A stretch of DNA of 64,000 bases from contig NZ_CP007044.2 in the NCBI RefSeq assembly GCF_000520015.2, positions 2,542,001-2,606,000 of the forward strand, read 5' to 3'. The notes below the pieces were generated by a model, which did not search any database, was not told the DNA's origin, and worked only from the letters and a program-made list of their open reading frames with translations. The DNA comes from Chania multitudinisentens RB-25 (GTDB lineage Bacteria; Pseudomonadota; Gammaproteobacteria; Enterobacterales; Enterobacteriaceae). Below, in pieces: positions 18,801-26,383 of the stretch. Both the position numbers and the translations under genes were made by a program. Each line of letters opens with the position of its first letter. Position 1 is the stretch's first letter.

Positions 18801-18945
18801 ACGTGGCACTGATCCGCACATTAGGCGGGGCGAGATTCGGGTATTGCTCAACAGGCAAAGAAAAAATCGCCAACGTTCCGGTCAGGCACAGAATAATTGC
18901 TAAAACCCAAGCGAAAATAGGGCGATCAATAAAAAAATTAGCCAT
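15808..18945 (-). CDS. acrD: AcrD-type RND multidrug efflux pump
   Basis: 1045-residue inner-membrane RND (HAE1) transporter. MANFFIDRPIFAWVLAIILC and many later blocks match E. coli AcrD, and the position beside ypfM/yffB and narQ confirms the orthologue. AcrD works with the periplasmic adaptor AcrA and TolC to export aminoglycosides, bile salts and other amphiphiles. The proton-relay Asp pair is visible in AIGLLVDDAIVVVEN (about residues 401-415), and two large periplasmic loops separate the membrane halves. No adaptor gene is adjacent, as in E. coli, so AcrA must be supplied from elsewhere. Confidence 0.95.
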   Translation of the reverse strand: MANFFIDRPIFAWVLAIILCLTGTLAIFSLPVEQYPNLAPPNVRISATYPGASAQTLENTVTQIIEQSMTGLDNMMYMSSQSTNTGQASVTLTFNAGTDPNQAMQQVQNQLQAAIKRLPQPVQQQGVTVSKSGDTTLMMVAFVSTDGSMDKQDIADYIVSNLQDPLSRIDGVGSMDVYGSQYAMRIWLDPNKLTGYQLTTQDVVNAIRSQNTQVAVGQLGGSPAVDKQALNATINAQSQLQTPEQFREITLRVNQNGSLVTLGDVATIEMGSENYNFLSRYNGLQAAGMNIKLASGANELQTDQQVKDKIAELAPFFPHGLEAKVAYETTPFVKASIRDVVKTLLEAIALVFLVMYLFLQNFRATLIPTIAVPVVLLGTFTILSIFGYSINTLTMFAMVLAIGLLVDDAIVVVENVERVMSEEGLSPRDATRKSMGQIQGALVGIALVLSAVFVPMAFFGGTTGAIYRQFSITIVSAMVLSVLVAMILTPALCATLLKPVTKGHHHSKRGFFGWFNRVFNRNAERYERGVARVLHHSIRYMVIYLLLLGGMAVLFLKLPTSFLPQEDRGVFTVQVQLPTGSTLQQTTKVVEGVEQYFLTKEKNNVLSVFSTIGSGPGGNGQNVARMFIRLTDWGSRTAGANSSFAIIDRASKAFRNINEARVIASSPPAITGLGNASGFDMQLEDHAGQGHSKLMAARDQLLQLAGQNPQLVRVRHNGLDDTPQLQIDIDQRKAQTLGVNIDDINSTLSTAWGSTYVNDFVDRGRVKKVYVQAAAPFRMLPEDINKWYVRNNSGGMVPFSAFSTSYWSSGSPRLERYNGSSSVEIVGEAASGISTGTAMDEMEKLVHQLPTGFGLEWTAMSYQERLSGSQAPALYAISLLVVFLCLAALYESWSIPFSVMLVVPLGVIGAVAATWLRGLENDVYFQVGLLTIIGLSAKNAILIVEFANELNHKGQDLIAATLEASRMRLRPILMTSLAFIFGVLPMATSSGAGSGSQHAVGTGVMGGMISATILAIFFVPLFFVLVRRRFPGKLAVQQQIKKNNE

Positions 18946-19002
18946 GCAGCACGAACCTCGTTGTGACTTGTTATATTTTTGACAGCATCAGTTATGCTTA
19001 TA

Positions 19003-19063
19003 TCCATCATACTTCAAGCGGCATGTGCATTGGCTTTCCTGCAACTTGAATGATTTGGGGGAT
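19003..19063. repeat. Dispersed enterobacterial repeat, internally deleted copy
   Basis: Read on the minus strand, this 60-base block carries both ends of the 125-base element near 53.4 kb (CAAGTTGCAGGAAAGCCAA then CGCTTGAAGTATGATGG) but lacks about 60 central bases. It lies in the gap between acrD and the HTH gene, in opposite orientation to the 53-kb copy. Confidence 0.65.
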
Positions 19064-19235
19064 ATCCATCAGCTCTCAAACTATAACGTGAAATTTATTG
19101 CACTTTACTCGCGATGCAGAGGGAAAGCGTGGAGAAAAAATGGAGATAGTGTAAATAACAGTGGTAAAAATTCACACTGGCATGTTGATCACCGATTGGT
19201 GAATCATCAGAAATTATCCACAGCAGGAGTTTGGC

Positions 19236-19514
19236 ATGGAAATTAACCCGGTATTTGCCCGCCGCCTTTATCTTTGCTGGCTGATTAGCCACAGTGAACG
19301 GCCTAATGTTCCATATCTGATGGCATCGACCGGCTGGCCGCGCCGTACATTGCAGGATGTATTAAAAGCGTTGCCTGGTTTAGGTGTGGAATTGCAGTTT
19401 GTTCAACAGGGCGTGCGTAATAACGACGGTTTTTATCAGCTTGAGAGCTGGGGGCCATTAAATAAAAGCTGGATTAACCAGCATCATCTGGCATTGCTGG
19501 CGGCTATTGCATGA
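19236..19514 (+). CDS. Small winged helix-turn-helix protein
   Basis: 92 residues. The segment PNVPYLMASTGWPRRTLQDVLKAL (in two parts, residues 23-47) fits a helix-turn-helix, and the following VELQFVQQGVRNNDGFYQLESWG fits a winged hairpin. It starts after AGGAG. I do not recognise a characterised member; similar short proteins occur in Serratia and Yersinia. It is convergent with narP and separated from it by a 20-base perfect palindrome. A local regulatory role is only a guess. Confidence 0.6.
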   Translation: MEINPVFARRLYLCWLISHSERPNVPYLMASTGWPRRTLQDVLKALPGLGVELQFVQQGVRNNDGFYQLESWGPLNKSWINQHHLALLAAIA

Positions 19515-19517
19515 AGG

Positions 19518-19537
19518 TTCCCCGGCATGCCGGGGAA
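19518..19537. terminator. Perfect 20-base palindrome between HTH gene and narP
   Basis: TTCCCCGGCATGCCGGGGAA is fully self-complementary and would form an 8-bp stem. It lies between two convergent stops and fits a bidirectional terminator, with weak T tracts. Confidence 0.7.
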
Positions 19538-19540
19538 ACA

Positions 19541-20167
19541 TTATTGACTCTTATATTCCAGGTACATGACCGTGGCCGCCACGCGCGAACGCACATCGAG
19601 TTTGCGCAGCATATTGCGGATATGCACTTTTACCGTCTCTTCGGAGATGTGCAATTGTGTCGCGACCTGTTTGTTGGACATACCACGCGCCACTTCCTGC
19701 AACACATCAAGTTCCCGTTCGGTGAGATCGGCAAACGGATTACGCTGTTCACTGCGTGATGCAAGATAATCTGCTATCGCTGCGCTGATGACGTTCCTGC
19801 CTTCGGCGGCTTCCCGAATATTTTCCAGCAACTGCTCTGGTTCGCTGTCTTTCAGCAGATAACCATCGGCTCCGGCGTCGATTAGGGCATACACATCGCT
19901 GCGTGCATCAGACACCGTCAGCACTATGATGCGCGCACTCACTTCTTCATCACGTAATGCTTTCAGCGTATCCAGCCCTGAGAGACCCTTCATATTCAGA
20001 TCAAGCAGGATAATGTCAGGTGCCAACTGCCCGGCCAGGGTAATTGCTTCATTGCCATTGCTGGCTTCTGCCACCACGGTGAACTGTGGTTCTAACCCAA
20101 GCAATTGTTTGATGCCTCGCCGCATCAGCGGGTGATCGTCAACGATCATGACTTTATAGTTCTTCAC
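19541..20167 (-). CDS. narP: Nitrate/nitrite response regulator NarP
   Basis: 208 residues from a GTG start: receiver domain (VMIVDDHPLMRRGIKQLL; phospho-Asp in DIILLDLNMKG; Lys in YLLKDSEPE) and a LuxR-type DNA-binding domain (LTERELDVLQEVARGMSNKQ; then EETVKVHIRNMLRKL). It resembles E. coli NarP more than NarL, and it lies next to narQ and the nap operon that NarP activates. The frame stays open 40 codons upstream, but those residues have no receiver-domain counterpart. GTG at 20167 gives VKNYKVMIVDD with AGGGAG 11 bases before it, so the exact start is uncertain. Confidence 0.88.
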   Translation of the reverse strand: MKNYKVMIVDDHPLMRRGIKQLLGLEPQFTVVAEASNGNEAITLAGQLAPDIILLDLNMKGLSGLDTLKALRDEEVSARIIVLTVSDARSDVYALIDAGADGYLLKDSEPEQLLENIREAAEGRNVISAAIADYLASRSEQRNPFADLTERELDVLQEVARGMSNKQVATQLHISEETVKVHIRNMLRKLDVRSRVAATVMYLEYKSQ

Positions 20168-20331
20168 AATGAAACATGCTCCCTGTAGCGAGTAAAACCA
20201 CATAAGTGCCGGGAAGGCTCTTTGCCGTGGAATGAACTTTATTAATATAGTGGCATTTAGTGCAGAAGATATCTTTAACATGATCATCGTACAGATGATC
20301 AGTGGGTACTGAAACGGATAATTCTGTTTTC

Positions 20332-22014
20332 TTAAGGCGGGAACGTCAGGCAGACTTCCGTTCCCTTTTCTTTGCCGCGCTGGATGTGCAATGTTCCTCC
20401 CAGGCGTGCCGCTCGTTCGCTCATAATATTCAAACCGTAATGCCCTTCCGGTTCATCCAGGCTGTCGATGCCGGAACCGTCGTCGCAAATGGTAATTTGA
20501 TTATTCCCGTCCGGGGTAATTTCACAGCGGATCACAATTTCCTGTGCATCGGCGTGTTTAATGGCATTCAACACCGCCTCACGCACAATCTGCAACGCAT
20601 GAACCTGTTGCTGGGCATTCAGCGCCTGTGAGGCAAGCCGGCAGTGTAACTGAATCCGCGCGGGGGTCAGCAGTTTTAATGGTTCAAGAACCTGTTGCAA
20701 TGCGGTATTCAGATCGGCGTCTTGAATCGTCAGGCGGAAGGTGGCCAGCAATTCACGCAGCTGGCGGTAGGCATCGGCCAGCGCCCGATCAAAATCATCA
20801 ATAATGTCGTGGGCCGGTGGCGAATTGTCTGCCAATGTGCGTTTCAGTAAGGTCAGTTGGATACGCAGGAACGTGAGCGCTTGTGCCAGCGAGTCATGCA
20901 ATTCACGTGCGATGGTGGAGCGTTCTTCCATCAGCAGAAACTGCATATGTTGTTTTTGCGCGCGGTTGAAATAGACGCCTCGGCTGAGCATATTCGCCAC
21001 GCTTTGTATCAGGTGGGGGTGAGGTGGTTGTTGCTGATGTTGCCAGTTCAGGCTACCCACTGGTTTGTTGTCTTGCACAATCACCAAATCGTGCCATTCC
21101 AATGCTGCAGCAGGCTCACCGCTGCTGACTTGCCAACGGCTGAAGTTATCTTCTACATTCAACCGGATACACTGTAACTGTTCGCTGAGGCGCACAATGA
21201 GCAAAACTTTCTCGAATGCCCGCTGGTCAAGTTGCCCGGCGCTCAGGGCTTGTGAACAACTGTAGAGTACTTCTAACGTGCGGTTAGCTTGTTGCAGGCG
21301 TTCGGTTTTCTCCTCCACTTTAGATTCCAGCGACTTATATAGCTTGGAAAGATCGCCAGACATGGCGGTAAACGTCTGCGATAACACTCCCAGCTCATTT
21401 GGTAACGAAACATCAAGTGGTGGATGACTAAAATCACGCTGCCGTATATGCAGGCTGGCATCAACCAACCGTTTTAAAGGGGTGACAACCTGACGGCGCA
21501 TAAAACGGATACAAAACAGCACCAAAGCTGCGATAGCGATATAGCCGACGAAGCTGATTGCGGCCACAATACCGAGTTTTAGCTCAGAATAGCGTTGCAG
21601 CGCCAGAACAAACTGGTCAATCTGCGCGACATAGCTGGCCACGTTGAACTGGTAGTTTTCCGGGTCCCCGGCCAGGATCTGTTTTTCCAGCTCCTGCCAG
21701 GATTGGCGTAGCGTCTGGTATTTCTCCTGCACGTCCCGCGGGACATAAAAGCGATTCAGTTTGAGCAGGGCAGGTGCCAGCAGCGATTGCTGGTACTGCG
21801 CCAAATATTTATTCAGATCGGTAGAGCCATTGGCCAGTTTGTAGGCCAATCGGTAGCTTTGCATGCGCAGTGAACCCGCAATATTCACTGCTTCGGCATC
21901 TCTCAGGCTGGCGGCCACGGTAATCAGCGCTACCCCTGTCGATAACACTGAAAGTATCATGATGCTAATCAATGCCTTAGCCAGGCTGCTGGTCACTGAG
22001 CGTTTTACAAGCAA
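20332..22014 (-). CDS. narQ: Nitrate/nitrite sensor kinase NarQ (TTG start)
   Basis: 560 residues. Order: membrane helix 1; the periplasmic P-box DAEAVNIAGSLRMQSYRLA that binds nitrate; membrane helix 2 (about 147-168); HAMP; signalling helix; GAF-like region; HisKA_3 with phospho-His in TIARELHDSLAQAL; HATPase (N box REAVLNAIKHA, G box DDGSGI). The open frame begins 55 codons upstream, but TTG at 22014 follows AAGGA by seven bases and yields LVKRSVTSSLAKAL, aligned with E. coli VKRPVSASLARAF and matching its length (566). It phosphorylates NarP. E. coli narQ is also next to acrD. Confidence 0.92.
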   Translation of the reverse strand: MLVKRSVTSSLAKALISIMILSVLSTGVALITVAASLRDAEAVNIAGSLRMQSYRLAYKLANGSTDLNKYLAQYQQSLLAPALLKLNRFYVPRDVQEKYQTLRQSWQELEKQILAGDPENYQFNVASYVAQIDQFVLALQRYSELKLGIVAAISFVGYIAIAALVLFCIRFMRRQVVTPLKRLVDASLHIRQRDFSHPPLDVSLPNELGVLSQTFTAMSGDLSKLYKSLESKVEEKTERLQQANRTLEVLYSCSQALSAGQLDQRAFEKVLLIVRLSEQLQCIRLNVEDNFSRWQVSSGEPAAALEWHDLVIVQDNKPVGSLNWQHQQQPPHPHLIQSVANMLSRGVYFNRAQKQHMQFLLMEERSTIARELHDSLAQALTFLRIQLTLLKRTLADNSPPAHDIIDDFDRALADAYRQLRELLATFRLTIQDADLNTALQQVLEPLKLLTPARIQLHCRLASQALNAQQQVHALQIVREAVLNAIKHADAQEIVIRCEITPDGNNQITICDDGSGIDSLDEPEGHYGLNIMSERAARLGGTLHIQRGKEKGTEVCLTFPP

Positions 22015-22214
22015 TTCAACATCCTTAGCCTTGTGGGGCGATTCATACCACCTGAATACCTTATTGAAGCAAGATGATACTCTTTGCAACTGCAAATCAC
22101 TGCGCCCTTCATCAAACAGCTTGCCGAAGTACAAAGAATATTTCGTTGTATAGTTAAGTAAATAACGGTAAGTCGGCACACCTCGCGCGAAATGCCAATA
22201 TGCTTTACCAGAGA

Positions 22215-22228
22215 TTGATCTGGCGCAA
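22215..22228 (+). promoter_or_regulatory. Possible FNR site upstream of nap
   Basis: TTGATCTGGCGCAA keeps the left FNR half-site exactly and three of five bases on the right (consensus TTGAT-N4-ATCAA). E. coli napF is FNR-activated, but this match alone is weak. Confidence 0.35.
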
Positions 22229-22242
22229 TTAACCCCGTGATT

Positions 22243-22258
22243 TACCTCTAAAGAGTGA
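22243..22258 (+). promoter_or_regulatory. Candidate NarP 7-2-7 operator
   Basis: TACCTCTAAAGAGTGA fits the NarL/NarP inverted heptamer pattern (TACYYMT, 2 bases, AKRRGTA) at 12 of 14 positions. A TATTTT element at 22282-22287 is at a distance that would place this site near -44, as at E. coli napF. Confidence 0.5.
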
Positions 22259-22386
22259 TTATCTCATCCTGGCATTCAACCTATTTTGTTCCTGACCTTT
22301 ACAAGGTTTTTGACATAAAAATAACTAAATTCTCTGATTGATTGTTTTACACGCAAGACGTGTTGTTAACACTAAGGATAAACCAC

Positions 22387-22881
22387 ATGGCCGAATTGTC
22401 GCGACGCGGACTGTTGAGCGGACAATGGCGTCATCATTCTGATGCGATCCGTCCCCCATGGTCGTGTGAAAACTCTCTCTTTCTGGCGGGTTGTACCCGG
22501 TGTCTGGCCTGTGTCACCGCCTGTGAAACCGGGGTGCTGATTACTGGCAGTGGCGGTTTTCCTGAAGTTGATTTCCAACGGGCTGAATGCACCTTTTGCC
22601 GCCAATGTGCAACTGCCTGTGAAGCCTCGCTGTTTTATCCACCGCAAACCCATCCATGGCAACTAGTGGCAGAGTTTACCGCCCGCTGCCTGGCCTGGCA
22701 TGGCATTGAGTGCCGCAGTTGTCAGGATAACTGCGAAATGCAGGCTATCCGTTTTCGGCCGCAGTTAGGGGGGATAGCCAAACCTGTGCTTGAGGCGGCG
22801 GCGTGCAATGGTTGTGGTGCCTGTGTAGCCGATTGCCCGGCCTCGGCGATCGCGATAACCCGGAGTAAAAATAATGAATAA
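22387..22881 (+). CDS. napF: NapF ferredoxin-type protein
   Basis: 164 residues carrying several 4Fe-4S motifs: CTRCLACVTACETG, CTFCRQCATACEAS and CNGCGACVADCPAS, plus a looser CRSCQDNCE. NapF is a cytoplasmic accessory protein that interacts with the NapA precursor before its Tat export. MAELSRRGLL is the family start; 15 upstream codons in frame are not part of it. It overlaps napD by 8 bases and is the first gene of the operon. Confidence 0.95.
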   Translation: MAELSRRGLLSGQWRHHSDAIRPPWSCENSLFLAGCTRCLACVTACETGVLITGSGGFPEVDFQRAECTFCRQCATACEASLFYPPQTHPWQLVAEFTARCLAWHGIECRSCQDNCEMQAIRFRPQLGGIAKPVLEAAACNGCGACVADCPASAIAITRSKNNE

Positions 22882-23137
22882 CGAATGGCATGTGAGCGGG
22901 TTGATGGTTCAAGCCCGGCCGGAAAAGTTTCCCTGGCTGATCCCGGCACTGATGGCGATCCCGGAAACAGAAATTCCGGCACAGGATCAACAGCAGGGCA
23001 AGTTGGTGGTGGTTATGCAGGCAGCGCGTTCTCAAACGCTGCTGGAGAAAATTGAGTCGGCACGTAATCTGGACGGCGTGCTGGCGGTGTCGCTGGTTTA
23101 TCACCAGCAGGATGAGCAAGGTGAGGTAACGCCATGA
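22874..23137 (+). CDS. napD: NapD Tat-proofreading chaperone
   Basis: 87 residues. NapD binds the twin-arginine signal peptide of NapA and holds back export until the molybdenum cofactor is inserted. WHVSGLMVQARPEKF at the N-terminus and the ferredoxin-like fold pattern are typical. Both ends overlap neighbours (napF by 8 bases, napA by ATGA), indicating tight translational coupling. Confidence 0.95.
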   Translation: MNNEWHVSGLMVQARPEKFPWLIPALMAIPETEIPAQDQQQGKLVVVMQAARSQTLLEKIESARNLDGVLAVSLVYHQQDEQGEVTP

Positions 23138-25620
23138 AACTCAGTCGTCGAGACTTCATGAAAGCTAATGCCGCCGCCGCAGCCGCAGCGGCGGCCGGGC
23201 TGACGATCCCAACGGTTGCGCAGGCGGTGGTCGGTGGTGGCGATGAAATCAAATGGGATAAAGCCCCTTGCCGTTTCTGCGGCACTGGCTGTGGCGTTCT
23301 GGTCGGTACCCAGAATGGCCGCATTGTCGCCTCACAGGGCGATCCCGATGCGCCGGTCAACCGCGGCTTGAACTGTATCAAAGGCTACTTCCTGCCGAAA
23401 ATCATGTACGGCAAAGACCGTTTGACTCAGCCGCTGCTGCGCATGAAAAACGGCCAATACGATAAAGAAGGAGAATTCACGCCAGTCAGTTGGGAACAGG
23501 CTTTCGACATCATGGCCGAGAAGTTCAAAGGGGCGATGAAGGAGAAGGGGCCGGAAGCGGTGGGCATGTTTGGTTCCGGCCAGTGGACGGTATGGGAAGG
23601 CTATGCCGCCGCCAAGCTGTTCAAGGCGGGTTTGCGTTCTAACAACCTCGATCCGAACGCGCGCCACTGCATGGCTTCGGCGGTGGTGGGGTTCATGCGC
23701 ACCTTCGGCATGGATGAGCCTATGGGTTGCTACGACGATATCGAACAGGCCGATGCGTTCGTGCTGTGGGGGTCCAACATGGCGGAAATGCACCCGATCC
23801 TCTGGTCGCGCATTACCAACCGCCGCTTGGGCAACGATAAGGTCAGCGTTTCAGTGCTGTCAACCTTTGAACACCGCAGCTTTGAGCTGGCGGATAATGC
23901 CATGGTGTTCACCCCGCAAAGCGATCTGGCGATCATGAATTACATCGCCAATTACATTATTCAGAATAATGCGGTCGATCAGGCGTTTCTCAAGCAGCAC
24001 GTCAATATCCGCAAGGGGGCGACCGATATCGGTTACGGCCTGCGTCCCACTCATCCATTAGAAAAAGCGGCGAAGAATCCGGGCAGCGATGCCTCGGAAC
24101 CGATGAGCTTTGAGGATTACAAAGCTTTCGTGGCGGAATATACGCTGGAGAAAACCGCTGAAATGAGCGGAGTGCCGAAAGATCAGTTGGAAACGCTGGC
24201 AAAGCTGTATGCCGACCCGAATGTGAAGGTGGTTTCTTATTGGACGATGGGCTTCAACCAGCATACGCGCGGCGTTTGGGCCAATAACCTGTGTTATAAC
24301 CTGCACCTGCTGACCGGCAAGATTTCCAAACCAGGCTGTGGGCCGTTCTCTCTCACCGGCCAGCCTTCCGCTTGCGGTACGGCGCGTGAAGTGGGGACTT
24401 TTGCCCACCGCCTGCCAGCGGACATGGTGGTTACTAACGAAAAACACCGCCAGATCGCTGAAAAGCTCTGGCAGCTGCCCGCCGGGACTATCCCGGAAAA
24501 AGTGGGGCTGCACGCGGTTGCTCAAGATCGGGCGCTGAAAGACGGCAAGCTGAATGCTTATTGGACGTTGTGTACCAACAACATGCAGGCCGGGCCGAAT
24601 ATCAATCAAGAACGTATGCCGGGCTGGCGCGATCCGCGCAACTTTATCGTGGTTTCTGATCCGTACCCGACGGTGAGCGCGCTGGCGGCGGATTTGATCC
24701 TGCCAACCGCCATGTGGGTGGAGAAAGAGGGCGCTTACGGCAACGCCGAGCGGCGTACCCAATTCTGGCGGCAGCAGGTGAAAGCGCCGGGCGAAGCCAA
24801 ATCCGATTTATGGCAGTTGGTGGAGTTCGCCAAACGCTTCAAGGTAGAAGAAGTGTGGCCAGCGGAGTTGTTGGAACAGAAGCCGGAATACCGTGGCAAA
24901 ACCCTGTATGACGTGCTGTTCGCCAACGGCGAAGTCAACAAATACCCGCTGGAAGAGATCCCGGCGGATCAGTTGAACGATGAAGCGCGTGACTTCGGCT
25001 ATTACATCCAAAAAGGATTATTTGAAGAGTATGCCGGCTTCGGGCGTGGTCACGGGCATGATCTGGCGGCGTTCGATATGTATCACCAGGCACGTGGCCT
25101 GCGCTGGCCGGTGGTCGATGGAAAGGAAACCCTGTGGCGTTACCGCGAAGGCACCGATCCTTATGTGAAAGCGGGGGAAAGCGTGCGCTTTTATGGCAAG
25201 CCTGACGGTAAAGCGGTGATCTTCGCGCTGCCGTTTGAACCGGCGGCGGAAAGCCCGGATCAGGAATATGATCTGTGGCTGTCTACCGGCCGTGTGCTGG
25301 AGCATTGGCATACCGGTTCGATGACGCGCCGTGTACCGGAACTGCACCGTTCCTTCCCTGAAGCCGTGGTGTTTATCCATCCGCTGGATGCCAAAAACCG
25401 CAACCTGCGCCGGGGCGATAAAGTGAAAGTGCTGTCACGCCGTGGTGAGCTGGTGAGCATTGTCGAAACCCGTGGCCGTAACCGCCCGCCGCAGGGTTTG
25501 GTGTATATGCCATTCTTTGATGCGGCGCAGTTGGTCAACAACCTGACCCTGGATGCCACCGATCCGTTGTCGAAAGAAACTGATTACAAGAAGTGCGCGG
25601 TGAAACTGGAGAAGGTATAA
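23134..25620 (+). CDS. napA: Periplasmic nitrate reductase catalytic subunit NapA
   Basis: 828 residues, the same as E. coli NapA. It reduces nitrate to nitrite in the periplasm using a bis-MGD molybdenum centre and one 4Fe-4S cluster. A Tat signal is visible (LSRRDFMKANA, then a nine-Ala run and cleavage after VAQA). Cluster ligands are CRFCGTGCGV plus the later NCIKGY Cys; the molybdenum-ligand Cys is in DPNARHCMASAVVG, about residue 179. The C-terminal half carries the MGD-binding domain (WLSTGRVLEHWHTGSMT). Confidence 0.98.
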   Translation: MKLSRRDFMKANAAAAAAAAAGLTIPTVAQAVVGGGDEIKWDKAPCRFCGTGCGVLVGTQNGRIVASQGDPDAPVNRGLNCIKGYFLPKIMYGKDRLTQPLLRMKNGQYDKEGEFTPVSWEQAFDIMAEKFKGAMKEKGPEAVGMFGSGQWTVWEGYAAAKLFKAGLRSNNLDPNARHCMASAVVGFMRTFGMDEPMGCYDDIEQADAFVLWGSNMAEMHPILWSRITNRRLGNDKVSVSVLSTFEHRSFELADNAMVFTPQSDLAIMNYIANYIIQNNAVDQAFLKQHVNIRKGATDIGYGLRPTHPLEKAAKNPGSDASEPMSFEDYKAFVAEYTLEKTAEMSGVPKDQLETLAKLYADPNVKVVSYWTMGFNQHTRGVWANNLCYNLHLLTGKISKPGCGPFSLTGQPSACGTAREVGTFAHRLPADMVVTNEKHRQIAEKLWQLPAGTIPEKVGLHAVAQDRALKDGKLNAYWTLCTNNMQAGPNINQERMPGWRDPRNFIVVSDPYPTVSALAADLILPTAMWVEKEGAYGNAERRTQFWRQQVKAPGEAKSDLWQLVEFAKRFKVEEVWPAELLEQKPEYRGKTLYDVLFANGEVNKYPLEEIPADQLNDEARDFGYYIQKGLFEEYAGFGRGHGHDLAAFDMYHQARGLRWPVVDGKETLWRYREGTDPYVKAGESVRFYGKPDGKAVIFALPFEPAAESPDQEYDLWLSTGRVLEHWHTGSMTRRVPELHRSFPEAVVFIHPLDAKNRNLRRGDKVKVLSRRGELVSIVETRGRNRPPQGLVYMPFFDAAQLVNNLTLDATDPLSKETDYKKCAVKLEKV

Positions 25621-25630
25621 GGCCAATGCC

Positions 25631-26383
25631 ATGAGCCAGCAAAGAGAGAAAACTCCGGCACGGCGGCGCTTCTTGCGCGATGCAGCGCGCAGCGCCGCCG
25701 GGTTGGCCGGGATTGCGATGCTGCTTGGGTTGCAGCAGAAACAGTCGCAGGCTCGTGACGGTTTGGCCTTGCGGCCACCGGGCGCACTGGCCGAGGGCGC
25801 GTTTGACAGCGCTTGTATCCGCTGTGGCCAGTGTGTGCAGGCATGTCCGTACCAAACATTGAAGCTGGCAACGCTGCTGTCGCCGCTGGCGGCAGGAATG
25901 CCCTACTTTGTGGCACGCGATATTCCTTGTGAAATGTGTGAAGACATTCCGTGCGTGGTGGCCTGCCCCAGCGGGGCGCTGGACCCCCATCTGACTGACA
26001 TTGATCAGGCACGCATGGGATTGGCGGTGCTGCTGGATCACGAAAATTGCCTGAACTGGCAGGGCTTGCGCTGCGACGTTTGTTACCGCGTCTGCCCACA
26101 GATCGACAAGGCGATTACGCTGGAGCTGCAACACAACGAGCGCACCGGTAAGCACGCAATGTTTCTGCCCACGGTACACAGCGCTGCCTGCACCGGTTGT
26201 GGCAAATGTGAACAGGCCTGCGTACTGGAGCAGGCGGCGATAAAAGTATTGCCGCTGGCACTGGCGCGTGGGCAGTTGGGTGAACATTACCGTTGGGGTT
26301 GGGAAGAAAAACAGCGTGCGGGGCATTCATTAGTACCGGAAGGGATCACATTACCGGCCCGTGGCGTAAAGGGAGGTGAATAA
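25631..26383 (+). CDS. napG: NapG quinol-oxidase-side ferredoxin
   Basis: 250 residues, a Tat-exported four-cluster iron-sulfur protein. RRRFLRDAARSAAG forms the twin-arginine signal. Clusters: CIRCGQCVQACP, CEMCEDIPCVVACP, CDVCYRVCP and CTGCGKCEQACV. With NapH it passes electrons from quinol to NapC/NapB/NapA. It starts 10 bases after napA and its stop overlaps the napH start (TAATG). Confidence 0.95.
   Translation: MSQQREKTPARRRFLRDAARSAAGLAGIAMLLGLQQKQSQARDGLALRPPGALAEGAFDSACIRCGQCVQACPYQTLKLATLLSPLAAGMPYFVARDIPCEMCEDIPCVVACPSGALDPHLTDIDQARMGLAVLLDHENCLNWQGLRCDVCYRVCPQIDKAITLELQHNERTGKHAMFLPTVHSAACTGCGKCEQACVLEQAAIKVLPLALARGQLGEHYRWGWEEKQRAGHSLVPEGITLPARGVKGGE

Larger units (their letters stand above)
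22015..22386. promoter_or_regulatory. narQ-napF divergent control region
   Basis: 372 bases between divergent narQ and napF, AT-rich, with candidate FNR and NarP sites described separately. No ORF is supported. The promoter of narQ must also lie here. Confidence 0.6.

Noticed and set aside
20168..20287. 40-residue N-terminal extension of NarP
   Set aside because: The receiver domain begins at VMIVDDHP; the extension has no counterpart in NarP or NarL.
23170..23210. GCC/GCA-rich tract in napA as a simple-sequence contingency locus
   Set aside because: The nine-Ala run uses mixed codons and lies in the Tat signal hydrophobic core, where such runs are normal; no exact repeat unit suitable for slippage.
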